NCBI GenBank assembly: GCA_036505615.1
Contig: DASXTB010000179.1
Location: 1 to 9,869 of the forward strand
Origin: DASXTB01 sp036505615
Lineage (GTDB): Bacteria; Acidobacteriota; UBA6911; JACQSX01
Length of the DNA stretch: 9,869 nucleotides
Direction: 5' to 3'
The translations under genes were made by a program, and so were the position numbers. The notes beneath the pieces were generated by a model. It had not been told where the DNA came from. It ran no database searches and saw only the letters and a program-made list of their open reading frames with translations. Of the stretch, positions 1-7,949 are shown piece by piece (within the stretch, counting starts at the first letter, position 1; each line of letters begins with the position of its first letter).

Positions 1-1
1 G

Positions 2-43
2 GAAACTGAGGTTTGAGAACTAGGAACTGGAAACTGGGAACTG
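2..43. repeat. Degenerate heptanucleotide tandem array (GGAACTG-type)
   Basis: Six consecutive 7-bp units can be read on the plus strand: gaaactg, aggtttg, agaacta, ggaactg, gaaactg, ggaactg. The last three are nearly identical and the first three are degenerate. The array may continue left of the window. The minus-strand helicase gene runs into it, and its final residues (QFPVSSS) and TAG stop are encoded by the array. It resembles the short tandemly repeated repetitive (STRR) heptanucleotides described in cyanobacteria and other bacteria. No function is inferred. Confidence 0.8.
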
Positions 44-2965
44 AAGACGAAGTTTCAACACCACATCCAACCGTTCAGCGGCCACCCAATAAGCGCGTTC
101 ACCTGCTGCCAGCTTCAAAGCGCGGCCATCTTGCAGCAGCGAGTCAAACCATTCACTCGCCTCCTGCGGCCAGCGGGCCCTTTCGCTCTCAGGAAAGAGA
201 ACCAGGCCGAGAAGGGCATCGTGCAGCTCTTCGCGGTCTCTGGCTGCCGGCCAGGCATCTTCGGCGGCGCTCCGAATCGCTTCCGGATCGAGCCTGCCGA
301 GCTCTCGTGCGTTATCGGGCAAAGCCCGCCTCAAAATTACGGCCCGAGCCCGCCGCTCCTCCAGTGGAGCATCATCCAAGAATGCATATGGCATGGCATT
401 CAAAATTTGGTGCGAAAAAGCCGAGGGCATCGGGGTCTCTTTCGCCAGAAACTGGATCTCACCGCGCTCGAGCGCTTGCAGTACGCTGCGCAGGCCATCG
501 ACATCCAGAGCCTCCGTCAGACAGTCGCGCAGCGTTTCAAACACCAGAGGATGATCCGGAACAGGAATGTCTCCGCCGCCGCGGTTATCCTGGCACATCA
601 CCTGTGCCGGAAATATCGCCGCCAGCATATCGTCGCTCTGCATGCGCTGGAGTGGAGCGGGCACTCGCCTTCCTCCGGCGAATCTCAACAGGGCCAGCGA
701 GCGTGTAAGGTTCCAGCGCCATCGGGTGGCGAAGATGGGAGAAGGGAGCACAGCCTGCGTCAGGACCTCTTCTACGCCATGCGAGTTTAGAAACTGCAGG
801 ATCTCTTCCAAAGGGAAGGAATGTTGCGGTCCCAGCGAGAGATTAATCCCATCATCGTTTGCAGATGCCTGAAGCTCAAAGTCGAAGCTGCGGCAAAATC
901 GCTTGCGCAGCGCCAAACCCCAGGCTCTGTTGATCCGCCCGCCGAACGGAGCGTGCAACACCAGTTGCATCCCGCCGCTCTCGTCGAAAAACCGCTCTGC
1001 AATAACCCGCTTCACGGTGGGAACGGTTCCCAGGATTCGCTTGCCTTCCTCGATGTAAGCGCATGCCTGCTGCGCTGCTGCAGCCGATAGACCGACCTCA
1101 TCGATCAGCCAGCGGGCACACTGGCCGCGATCGGAAAGCCGTTGCTGGATCTCTTCTCGCATCTCCGACACATCGAGTGAAAGCTCGGGAGTCCGGGCGG
1201 GCGCCTCACCGAGCCAGAAGGGAATGGTAGGCGCTTGGCCCTTGGCATCTTCCACCCGGACACGTCCCCGTTCGACGCGCCGGATACGCCAGGGGGTGTT
1301 GCCGAGGAGGAAAATGTCTCCCGCCAGGCTTTCGATGGCAAAATCCTCGTTGACGCTTCCGACATATGTTTCGTCCGGGTCGGCAACGACTGAGTAGTCG
1401 GCATTGTCGGGGATGGCGCCGCCGCTGGTCAATGCGGCAAGACGAGCGCCGCGCCGCCCGCGGAGTTTGGCGTGGATGCGGTCCCGGTGCAAGTAAGCAG
1501 ATCTGCGTCCCAAGTTGGTCGCGACGCCTTCAGATAACATCTCGAGGATCTGATCGAAATGCCTTCGAGGCAGGTCGCGATAGGGATAAGCCCGGCGAAC
1601 CAGGCTAAACAGGTCTTCTTCGCCCCATTCGCCGGCGCCGCACATGGCGACAATCTGCTGGGACAAAACATCCAGAGGCCAGGGGGGGATACTCAATTGG
1701 TCCAGATCCCCGCGCCGCACGGCATGCAGAAGCGCTGCGCACTCGAGCAGCTCGTCCCGTGTGAGAGGAAACAGCCGCCCCTTCGGCGTCGCGGCCAGCC
1801 AGTGGCCGGACCTTCCCACGCGCTGCAATAACACGTTGATCGACCTGGTCGAGCCGATCTGACAAACTAGTTCGACCGCCCCCACGTCAATGCCGAGCTC
1901 CAGGGAGGCAGTCGCTACACAGACCTTCACCTGGGCCCTTTTCAACCGCTCCTCAGCATCCATCCGCGTCTTGCGCGAAAGGCTCCCGTGATGGGCGACG
2001 ACCTGCTCCTCTCCGATCTTGTTGGAGAGCTGGTGAGCAACGCGCTCAACCAGGCGTCGCGTGTTGACAAAAACCAGAGTAGTGCGATGTTCCTGAATAA
2101 GCGATGCAATACGCGAGAGGGTTTGGTCCCAGATTTCGTGAGTGGCGATTGGACCCAGCTCGTCCGAGGGGATCTCCACCTGCAGGTCGATGCTGCGCCG
2201 GTGACCGGTATCGACAATGGTGCAGCGCGGAGTCCCAGAGGGTCCCTGGGAGCGCACCCATCTTGCGTGCCCACTAACATCGGAACTAGTCAAGTCGGTC
2301 TCGACGTTAGCCGCGCCCACCAGGAATCGTGCCACCTCTTCGATCGGCCGCTGCGTAGCGCTCAGGCCGATGCGTGTGATTGGTTCCCCGACAAGCGCGC
2401 ACAATCGTTCGACTGAAAGCGAGAGATGTGAGCCACGCTTGTCGTCGGCCACGGCATGAATTTCGTCCAGGATCAGCGTCCTCACACCGGCCAGCCCGCG
2501 CCGCCCGCTGACCGAGGTGAGCAGTATGTAGAGCGACTCGGGCGTGGTAATCCATATATGAGGAGGCTTGCGGGCAGTTGCCTGACGCTCGGAAGCCGGC
2601 GTGTCACCGGTGCGAACAGCGACGCGTATCTCCGGGATCATGACGCCCTGTTCCCAAGCCAGCGCTGTTATTTCCTGCAAGGGCACAGAGAGGTTCCGGT
2701 GAACATCGTTGGACAGCGCCTTCAAGGGCGATACGTAGACTACCTGAGAAACATCGGGAAGGTTGGCCGAGAGCGCCGCGCGCAGCAGGCGATCGATGCA
2801 AACAAGGAAGGCCGCCAATGTTTTACCGGAGCCGGTGGGCGCGGAAATCAGAGTGTGCTGCCCCTGGGCAATGGCAGGCCATCCTAAAGCTTGCGCCTCT
2901 GTCGGCGCCGCAAACTTCCGCTGGAACCATTCTCGGACGAAAGGATGAAAGTACGATAACGACAT
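20..2965 (-). CDS. lhr: Lhr-family superfamily 2 ATP-dependent helicase, C-terminally truncated
   Basis: This 981-residue protein is a large helicase-related (Lhr) SF2 enzyme, a family of 3'-to-5' ssDNA translocases/helicases linked to DNA repair. Visible motifs: a Q-motif-like PTEAQALGWP (21-30), Walker A APTGSGKT (42-49), SPLKAL (79-84), Walker B DEIH (167-170), SAT (202-204), LVFVNTRR (297-304), ATASLELGIDVG (351-362) and QRVGRSGH (381-388). These are followed by Lhr-typical segments TSGGAIPDNADYSV (514-527), GNTPWRI (556-562) and FWLGEAPART (584-593). Full-length bacterial Lhr proteins are usually about 1,400-1,500 residues. Here the sequence stops just after the family's WVAAERL segment (~958-964), and the last ~8 codons and the stop come from a heptanucleotide array. 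The C-terminal extension is therefore missing, while the helicase core looks complete. Met1 lies directly before the conserved N-terminus; no good Shine-Dalgarno is visible. The gene is divergent from the next gene. Confidence 0.93.
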   Translation of the reverse strand: MSLSYFHPFVREWFQRKFAAPTEAQALGWPAIAQGQHTLISAPTGSGKTLAAFLVCIDRLLRAALSANLPDVSQVVYVSPLKALSNDVHRNLSVPLQEITALAWEQGVMIPEIRVAVRTGDTPASERQATARKPPHIWITTPESLYILLTSVSGRRGLAGVRTLILDEIHAVADDKRGSHLSLSVERLCALVGEPITRIGLSATQRPIEEVARFLVGAANVETDLTSSDVSGHARWVRSQGPSGTPRCTIVDTGHRRSIDLQVEIPSDELGPIATHEIWDQTLSRIASLIQEHRTTLVFVNTRRLVERVAHQLSNKIGEEQVVAHHGSLSRKTRMDAEERLKRAQVKVCVATASLELGIDVGAVELVCQIGSTRSINVLLQRVGRSGHWLAATPKGRLFPLTRDELLECAALLHAVRRGDLDQLSIPPWPLDVLSQQIVAMCGAGEWGEEDLFSLVRRAYPYRDLPRRHFDQILEMLSEGVATNLGRRSAYLHRDRIHAKLRGRRGARLAALTSGGAIPDNADYSVVADPDETYVGSVNEDFAIESLAGDIFLLGNTPWRIRRVERGRVRVEDAKGQAPTIPFWLGEAPARTPELSLDVSEMREEIQQRLSDRGQCARWLIDEVGLSAAAAQQACAYIEEGKRILGTVPTVKRVIAERFFDESGGMQLVLHAPFGGRINRAWGLALRKRFCRSFDFELQASANDDGINLSLGPQHSFPLEEILQFLNSHGVEEVLTQAVLPSPIFATRWRWNLTRSLALLRFAGGRRVPAPLQRMQSDDMLAAIFPAQVMCQDNRGGGDIPVPDHPLVFETLRDCLTEALDVDGLRSVLQALERGEIQFLAKETPMPSAFSHQILNAMPYAFLDDAPLEERRARAVILRRALPDNARELGRLDPEAIRSAAEDAWPAARDREELHDALLGLVLFPESERARWPQEASEWFDSLLQDGRALKLAAGERAYWVAAERLDVVLKLRLQFPVSSS

Positions 2966-3000
2966 CTTGCTTAGGTTAGCACATTGAAAAAGCTTTTCAC

Positions 3001-3020
3001 CACCAAGGCCGCCAAGGACA
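3001..3020. repeat. 9-bp-period repeat (CACCAAGGC-type)
   Basis: The units caccaaggc (3001-3009) and cgccaagga (3010-3018) follow each other and run into cacatta. A preceding ttttcac may be a partial unit. Sequences of the form CACCAAGGN repeated at 9 bp are commonly seen dispersed in environmental bacterial genomes. Only two clear units are present here. Confidence 0.5.
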
Positions 3021-3175
3021 CATTAATGCAACAGTTGGAGCGCATATTAAACCGTCGTGCCTTTTGCTTCCTCCCATGAAAATAGGCCGGCGTCAGTCAC
3101 TGATTACGGCCCGAAGGGTCGCTATTAGGTAGACGCGCCCGTCGCCCGGATTATTCGTGAATTAAAAGAACTAGC

Positions 3176-3203
3176 CACGGATTTACGCTGATTACGCGGA
3201 TAA
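3176..3203. repeat. 9-bp-period repeat (CGCKGATWA-type)
   Basis: Three units follow each other: cacggattta (3176-3185), cgctgatta (3186-3194) and cgcggataa (3195-3203). This is a second, unrelated short array in the same intergenic gap. Similar CACGGATTA-like arrays occur dispersed in many environmental genomes. No function is evident. Confidence 0.55.
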
Positions 3204-3364
3204 GTTCGGGGCCGGGGGATGGGTGCGATGAACTGCTTCGCCCCTCACAAAGAAAACACATCCAGTGTACGCAACTACCCGTGGAAAGGACGAAATTAAG
3301 GTATTATGTTCTATGAGAGGTACAACTGTGCCCAGCCGATAACCTTTTTTGACACAGGATAATT

Positions 3365-6300
3365 ATGGTCGAGAATCGCTTGTTGAGATATCTAATCTTC
3401 GCTTCGCTCTTCCTAATCACCGTAATCACCGGCATCGGCATCATCCACCTCCGGTCGAACAGGCGGAAACTAACTTTGTTCCCTGTGCGTCGGGCAACAG
3501 ACCCTTCTGGTCATTCGACGATCAGGACGCCCAAGCTCGATGGTTTTGCCGCTCGAGCCGATCGGCAAGCTTCGCGGAAACTTGACAAGCAAGTCCTGCT
3601 CAATCAAGTGGGCCGTCTGTCACGCGTCGTGCGGCCTTACGCGAAGAGCAGGGCGAAGCCGAGTTTTGGTATCAGGCCCGCCAATCACGAGCCATCTCTC
3701 ACCAGCAAATCCGGTCCGTCAGAAATTAGTCGCAAGACACGTCTAGTGCACGCGTACACAAACCTTCCGTTACATTTTGAACGTCAAGATACCGAGGTGA
3801 ATAGCAACAGACAATTCATAGCACGGGGGGCTGGCTACGGGTTATCTCTGAGTTCCAGTGACACGCTGCTGGTTCTCCAAAATGCAGCGGCGCTCCGCAT
3901 CCAATTCGTCGGTGCTAACGCAGATGCGGTGCTGGCAGGCCAAGAGGTGCTTCCGACCAGGAGCAATTATTTTATAGGACAGGATCCGTCGCGCTGGAAA
4001 ACTGGAATCGCACAGTATGGCAAAATTCAATTCAAGGACGTGTATCCAGGAATCGACCTGGCGTACTACGGCAATCAACATCAACTTGAATCTGATCTGG
4101 TCATTGCTCCTCACGCGGATCCAACAGCGATCGAGTTGCAGTTCGAGACGGTCCGCGGTAACAGCACGACCGGCTCGCTGAACTCACCGATAGCTTCACC
4201 GCCGCAGATCAATACCGCCGGCGATCTTGTGCTCGACACAGGGGCTGGAGAAGTCCGGCTTCTGAAGCCACGGATTTACCAGCGGCGCGGCAATATCAAC
4301 AAACCGGTCGGCGGCCGCTACATACTCAAGGCGGGCAATCGAGTTGGTTTTGAGCTGGACGCTTATGACGCAGGACAACCGCTCGTCATCGATCCGACAC
4401 TGACTTTCGCTGCCAGACTCGGCGGCACCGGTACGGACGTGGCAAGAGGCATCGCCGTTGATCCAAATGGCAACTCCTACGTCACGGGATCGACGACGGC
4501 GCGAGACTTCCCCACGGCCGGGCCTTTGCAGCCAGCTCTTGCAGGCGGAAGCGATGTTTTTGTCGCGAAACTGAATCCGGCCGGCACACTCATATACTCG
4601 ACATTTCTTCGGTGGAAGAAACAACGATCAAGCAAACGCGATTGCGGTTGACAGTTCCGGGAATGCGTACATTAGCGGGTTTACACAATCTTCCGATTTT
4701 CCTGTGGCGACTGCGTTTCAGCCTGCGAACCGCGGCGGGTTCACAGACGCATTCGTAGCGAAGCTGAGCGCATCCGGATCGGCTCTGGTTTATTCCAGTT
4801 ATCTGGGCGGAACGGATCAGGAGACAGCCAACGGCATCGCCGTCGATGCGACGGGAAACGCCTACGTCACCGCGTACACCCAGTCCGCGGATTTTCCCAC
4901 GACGGCCGGCGCCTTTCAAACTGCTTTCGGAGGCGGGACGTGCTTCACCAACAGGCCGTGTGCCGATGCTTTTGTTACCAAAGTCGCTTCGAACGGCTCG
5001 CTCGCCTACTCTACGTTTCTCGGTGGAAGTGGCAACGACAACTTGATCGCTTCGGGTTCAAGTACTGGAGGCATTGCGGTTGATTCGGCCGGCAACGCGT
5101 ATGTGACAGGCGCGACTAACTCCACGAATTTTCCGGTCCGAAATCCGGTGCAAGCGAGTTGCTCGATGTGTGACAGGTTCGCGCTGGATGTTTTCGTTTC
5201 CAAGTTAAATCCTACAGGTTCGGCGCTGGTGTATTCCACCTACCTGGGGGGCTCGTCACTCGACGTGGGCTACGGCATTGCAGTCGACGGCGCCGGCAGC
5301 GCTTACGTAACCGGCTTCACCACCTCGACCGACTTTCCTGTAGTGAAGCCCTTGCAGCGCACTTACGGTTCCGGTGATTCCGATGTTTTTGTCAGCAAGC
5401 TGGATCCGTCAGGCAGCTCAATCGTTTATTCGACCTTCCTTGGAGGCGTGGGCGCCGAGACCGGCAGGGGTATAGGGGTCGATTCAAGGGGCGCTGCATA
5501 TATTACCGGTTCCACAGATTCGCCCAACTTTCCAACGGCCAACGTCTTCCAGGCAACGAAGGTCGGCGAGATAGATTCTGCTCCGCGCGCCGAAGGTCCA
5601 GCGCCGATAGTGGACGTATCCCCAGTAGGGGGAGGAGGTGTCTTTGGCAGCAAAGATCGTGGTGTCACATGGCGTTCCAGCAACACTGGGCTGATCAGCA
5701 GCATTGTCAACCAGGTGCAGTTTGATCCTTCAGCTAGTTCCGTTGTCTATGCGGCCACCAACGTTGGTGTTGCTAAGAGCACAGACGGAGGCCAGACGTG
5801 GAAGGGCACAGAACTAACCGGAAATATTCACGCACTGAGCATCGATCCCACAGATCCGTCCACTGTGTATGCGGCGACTTCACTTGGGCTATTCAGAAGT
5901 TCCAATCGCGGGGATTCATGGAACGCTTTGGGGCTGAACAAGAACGTGACCGCCTTGGCGATCGATCCGGCAAATCCATTAACTATTCTGGCCGGAACTT
6001 TCAGTGAGGGTCTTTTTAAAACCACCAATGGTGGCGCCGACTTCACGGCTATAAACACGGGAATTCCCAGCGGCAGCGTTAATTCAATTGCGATCGACCC
6101 GAAAAACCAACCCTGGTTGTACGCGGCATACGGGTTTCCCGCTAAAACAGTCATAAAGAGTACCGATCGCGGTAACAGCTGGACACAGGTAAAAACGGGC
6201 CTTCCGGACCAGGCCGTCAATTTCCTCAAGTTCGACCCAAAAACCGGCGTTCTTTATGCCGGCACCGAGAGTAGTCCCAGCTCTATCAATGGAGGGTTAT

Positions 6301-6963
6301 TCATGACCAGCAATGGCGGTCAGAGTTGGACGTCACTAATCCGGACGTCGTTTGATGTGCATTCGCTGGCTATAGATCCCAACAATTCCGCGATTCTGTA
6401 CATGGGAACGGGAAGCGAGTTCAGCGGTGGGAACGGGATCTACCAAAGCGCGGACGGGGGATCGAGCTGAAAAAATGTCGGACTCGCCGGCACGTCGGTG
6501 CTCGACGTGGTGATCGATCGCGCAGTCTCATTCCACATCCTGGCGGGCACGGGAGGAGGAACTGACGGCATCCTATCCGTTTTGAATCCCTCCGGTGGCG
6601 TTCTGGAGTCTTCGGCTTACATCGGCAGCTCTAACTCTGATTCTCATGCCGGAATTGCCGTGCCAAAACCCGACACGGCTTTGATAGCGGGTTTGCTCTC
6701 TCTTCTGACATCTCAGACCGAAAAGGAAACAATTCCGGTTCGAAATGAAACTGACGCGTATGTCGCGAGCGTGAATACGAGTCTCGCTTCCGAATACGCC
6801 GAATTCACAAAGACGGTATCTTCAACCAACGTCCGCGTCGGCGAAAGATTCACGTACCGTCTAACGGTAAAGAATACTACCGGGGGAATTTAGTCGTGAC
6901 CTATCTGAGACGAGCGAGGTCAGCGTAGATGTAAAGCCGCCACGGCCGCGGCTCCGTCCATAG
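3365..6963 (+). pseudogene. SBBP-repeat / Asp-box beta-propeller / DUF11-like surface protein, disrupted
   Basis: One ancestral gene is spread over three frames. The start at 3365 has AGGA five bases upstream and encodes an N-terminal hydrophobic anchor or signal (LLRYLIFASLFLITVITGIG). Next comes the N-terminal domain usual in SBBP proteins (NYFIGQDPSRWKTGI, YPGIDLAYYG, LVIDPTLTFA). SBBP repeats follow, of the form GIAVDxxGNAYVTGxTxSxDFP and DVFVSKLxPxGSxxVYSTxLGG, from ~4430 to ~5560. Two repeats carry cysteine pairs (CFTNRPC; CSMC). Seven Asp-box blades come next (Trp/Phe codons at 5670, 5799, 5919, 6042, 6180, 6327, 6468), then another SBBP-like segment, then the start of a DUF11-like domain (YRLTVKNTTGG). 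Lesions: one extra base in 4604-4610, TGA at 6468-6470, and a frame change near 6885-6898 after which DLSETSEVSVDVKPP continues to a TAG at 6961. The intact form was probably an exported adhesin-like or cell-surface protein. Assembly errors are an alternative to true decay. Confidence 0.85.
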
Positions 6964-7239
6964 GACACGTGCTGAAACGCTCCAGGAGAAAGCGCGCGAC
7001 GGCTGGATTGCAACGTTGATAAGAGGACTATTAAAGTGCTGGCGTCCAGCGGGCACAGCGCGCGGGCGTGTGGGAAGAGAATTTTGCCCGGCTTGCATTT
7101 CCCGATAGCGGACGATCCCACAGCAACTGGTCGTAGCCGCGCAGCAGCGGGGTGGGACGCTCGTGGTGCGCAAGCCAGCCAACATCGATGGCTTCGAGGA
7201 TTTTCTGAGGAAAAGAGTTCCGTCGGGAATTTGGTGCAG
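6964..7239. other. Decayed region downstream of the surface-protein pseudogene
   Basis: No convincing intact gene is present. In the same frame as DLSETSEV (6898) and after two stops (6961, 6973) the plus strand reads LDCNVDKRTIKV around 7003-7038. This resembles the 'GWxCxVDxRTIxC' stretch of DUF11-type domains, so the region may be the rotted tail of the upstream protein. On the minus strand a 71-codon frame (7246 to 7031) begins MTAAPNSRRNSFPQKILEAI and contains GYDQLLWDRP. I do not recognise it. It starts inside the heptanucleotide array and has no ribosome binding site, so I do not call it as a gene. Confidence 0.35.
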
Positions 7240-7281
7240 CAGTCATGGGTCATTGGTCATCGGTCATCAGTGATCGGTGAT
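7240..7281. repeat. Heptanucleotide tandem array (GGTCATN-type)
   Basis: Six 7-bp units lie head to tail: cagtcat, gggtcat, tggtcat, cggtcat, cagtgat, cggtgat; a seventh, cggattt, is degenerate. The unit differs from that at 2-43 but has the same period and array length (six units, 42 bp). It marks the junction between the decayed surface-protein tail and the hairpin cluster. Confidence 0.85.
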
Positions 7282-7380
7282 CGGATTTTACGTGGTAGCC
7301 GTTGTGCCAAATTGTTGCAGTTGAGAAGGCCAGTTTTGTGAATCATCGCCTCATTAACGCCGACCATTTTCTATAGGAGA

Positions 7381-7418
7381 CGGTCGCTGTCGCACTTCCA
7401 TGGTCGCGTTAGCGACCG
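7381..7418. repeat. Hairpin with alternative pairings, left edge of REP-like cluster
   Basis: CGGTCGCT (7381-7388) is the perfect inverse of AGCGACCG (7411-7418). A tighter competing hairpin is GGTCGC (7402-7407) / GCGACC (7412-7417) with loop GTTA. The 92 bp between the heptamer array and this hairpin (7289-7380) contain nothing I can identify. Confidence 0.6.
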
Positions 7419-7438
7419 AAGCGCGGCGAAGCCGCGCC
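7419..7438. repeat. REP-like hairpin, direct-repeat copy A
   Basis: GCGCGGC (7421-7427), loop GAA, GCCGCGC (7431-7437) form a perfect 7-bp stem. The 20 bases at 7419-7438 recur exactly and in the same orientation at 7839-7858, so the two copies flank the main body of the hairpin cluster. A weaker CCGC/GCGG hairpin (7443-7453), also with loop GAA, follows at once. Confidence 0.75.
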
Positions 7439-7458
7439 CTGTCCGCGAAGCGGCGTTA

Positions 7459-7535
7459 TTGGAGAGACGCCCCGTGGGGCGTCTCGTGCACGATGAAAGA
7501 TTGTGCGGGAGACGGCCCTCAGGCCGTCTCTCCAA
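7459..7535. repeat. REPIN-like pair of inverted GGAG-headed hairpins
   Basis: Hairpin 1 is GAGACGCCCC (7464-7473) / GGGGCGTCTC (7476-7485), a 10-bp perfect stem. Hairpin 2 is GAGACGGCC (7509-7517) / GGCCGTCTC (7522-7530), a 9-bp perfect stem. The outer 11 bases TTGGAGAGACG (7459-7469) and CGTCTCTCCAA (7525-7535) are exact inverses, and GCAC (7488-7491) pairs with GTGC (7503-7506) inside. The unit starts with GGAG and ends with CTCC. Two palindromic REPs in inverted orientation, each headed by a G(T/G)AG tetranucleotide at its outer side, is the layout of a REPIN. Confidence 0.75.
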
Positions 7536-7552
7536 AATGTCCAAACTCTAGT

Positions 7553-7838
7553 GTCCGCGCAGCGGACCAATAACAGTAGCCGGGGGTGCCAGGCACCCCC
7601 GGTCAGCGATTCCCTGCACGGAATCGGACCGCGCAAGCGGTCCCATTTTTCCTTCGTAAATTCCCCGGCCGCCTGGTTGTATAGTTGACAAGGAGCGTTA
7701 TCTTTGGCATCCATGACTGCCGAACCTGATGGGACCGCTTGCGCGGTCCGGGCGATGTTCGGGATTGCTTACCGGGGGTGTCTCGCGCTTCGCGCTTCGG
7801 CACCCCCGGCTACTGTTATTGGTCCGCTTGCGCGGTCC
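7553..7838. repeat. ~285-bp composite inverted repeat of REP-like hairpins
   Basis: The segment 7553-7644 is present again, inverted, at 7731-7838. The 29 bases at 7562-7590 are the exact inverse of 7799-7827, and the 19 bases at 7626-7644 are the exact inverse of 7731-7749. Left half: a GTCCGC/GCGGAC stem (7553-7567); then GTAG (7576-7579) directly heading an 11-bp perfect stem, CCGGGGGTGCC (7580-7590) / GGCACCCCCGG (7592-7602); then CGATTCC/GGAATCG (7607-7626); then GGACCGC-GCAA-GCGGTCC (7626-7643). The right half mirrors this with a longer loop (7781-7800) inside the CCGGGGGTG stem (7772-7780 / 7801-7809), and ends in CTAC (7810-7813) and a GGTCCGC hairpin (7821-7838). The 86-bp centre (7645-7730) resembles the sequence upstream of the transposase remnant. 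Confidence 0.8.
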
Positions 7839-7858
7839 AAGCGCGGCGAAGCCGCGCC
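7839..7858. repeat. REP-like hairpin, direct-repeat copy B
   Basis: These 20 bases are identical to 7419-7438 and in the same orientation: GCGCGGC (7841-7847), loop GAA, GCCGCGC (7851-7857). Confidence 0.75.
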
Positions 7859-7860
7859 TA

Positions 7861-7883
7861 GCCCAGCCGCTTTTTGGCTGGGC
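7861..7883. repeat. Hairpin with T-rich loop
   Basis: GCCCAGCC (7861-7868) pairs perfectly with GGCTGGGC (7876-7883) across the loop GCTTTTT. The T run is in the loop rather than after the stem, so this is not a standard intrinsic terminator in the plus direction. It belongs to the hairpin cluster. Confidence 0.65.
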
Positions 7884-7895
7884 GGAAAAATAGAG

Positions 7896-7923
7896 CCCAG
7901 GGCGGAGCTTGCGAAGCCCTGGG
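7896..7923. repeat. Hairpin (CCCAGGGC stem)
   Basis: CCCAGGGC (7896-7903) and GCCCTGGG (7916-7923) form a perfect 8-bp stem around a 12-base loop. It is one of the cluster of palindromes upstream of the transposase remnant. Confidence 0.65.
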
Positions 7924-7949
7924 ATAGCAGATCATCTCCACTCAACCCG

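Larger units (their letters stand above)
2966..3364. other. Divergent intergenic region
   Basis: This ~400-bp gap lies between the divergently oriented helicase gene and the SBBP-repeat gene. I see no coding sequence in it. It holds two short 9-bp-period arrays (listed separately) and must contain the promoters of both neighbours. The only promoter-like element I could find for the rightward gene is a TATTAT at 3302-3307 without a convincing -35 box. An AGGA at 3356-3359, five bases before the ATG at 3365, is a plausible ribosome binding site for that gene. Confidence 0.6.

Noticed and set aside
3349..3354. TTGACA as a -35 box for the SBBP-repeat gene
   Set aside because: A -10 box at the right distance would fall inside the coding sequence downstream of the start codon, and none is visible there.
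6468..6470. A second selenocysteine codon in the surface-protein gene
   Set aside because: Five of the other six Asp-box motifs have TGG at the equivalent position, so the ancestral residue is Trp. The gene carries other frame lesions, no redox motif surrounds the TGA, and I saw no SECIS-like hairpin after it.
7031..7246. Minus-strand 71-codon frame (MTAAPNSRRNS...) as a small gene
   Set aside because: It starts within the heptanucleotide array, lacks a ribosome binding site, has no family I recognise and overlaps the decayed plus-strand tail. It is mentioned in the region entry but not called.
7626..7650. Hairpin GGACCGC-GCAA-GCGGTCC followed by CATTTTT as an intrinsic terminator
   Set aside because: It could terminate transcription, but the same hairpin occurs inverted at 7731-7749 without a T tract and is clearly part of the repeat family, so it is recorded as a repeat.
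7409..7714. Minus-strand 101-codon open frame over the hairpins
   Set aside because: Its sequence is a translation of inverted repeats, with no recognisable domain and no plausible ribosome binding site.
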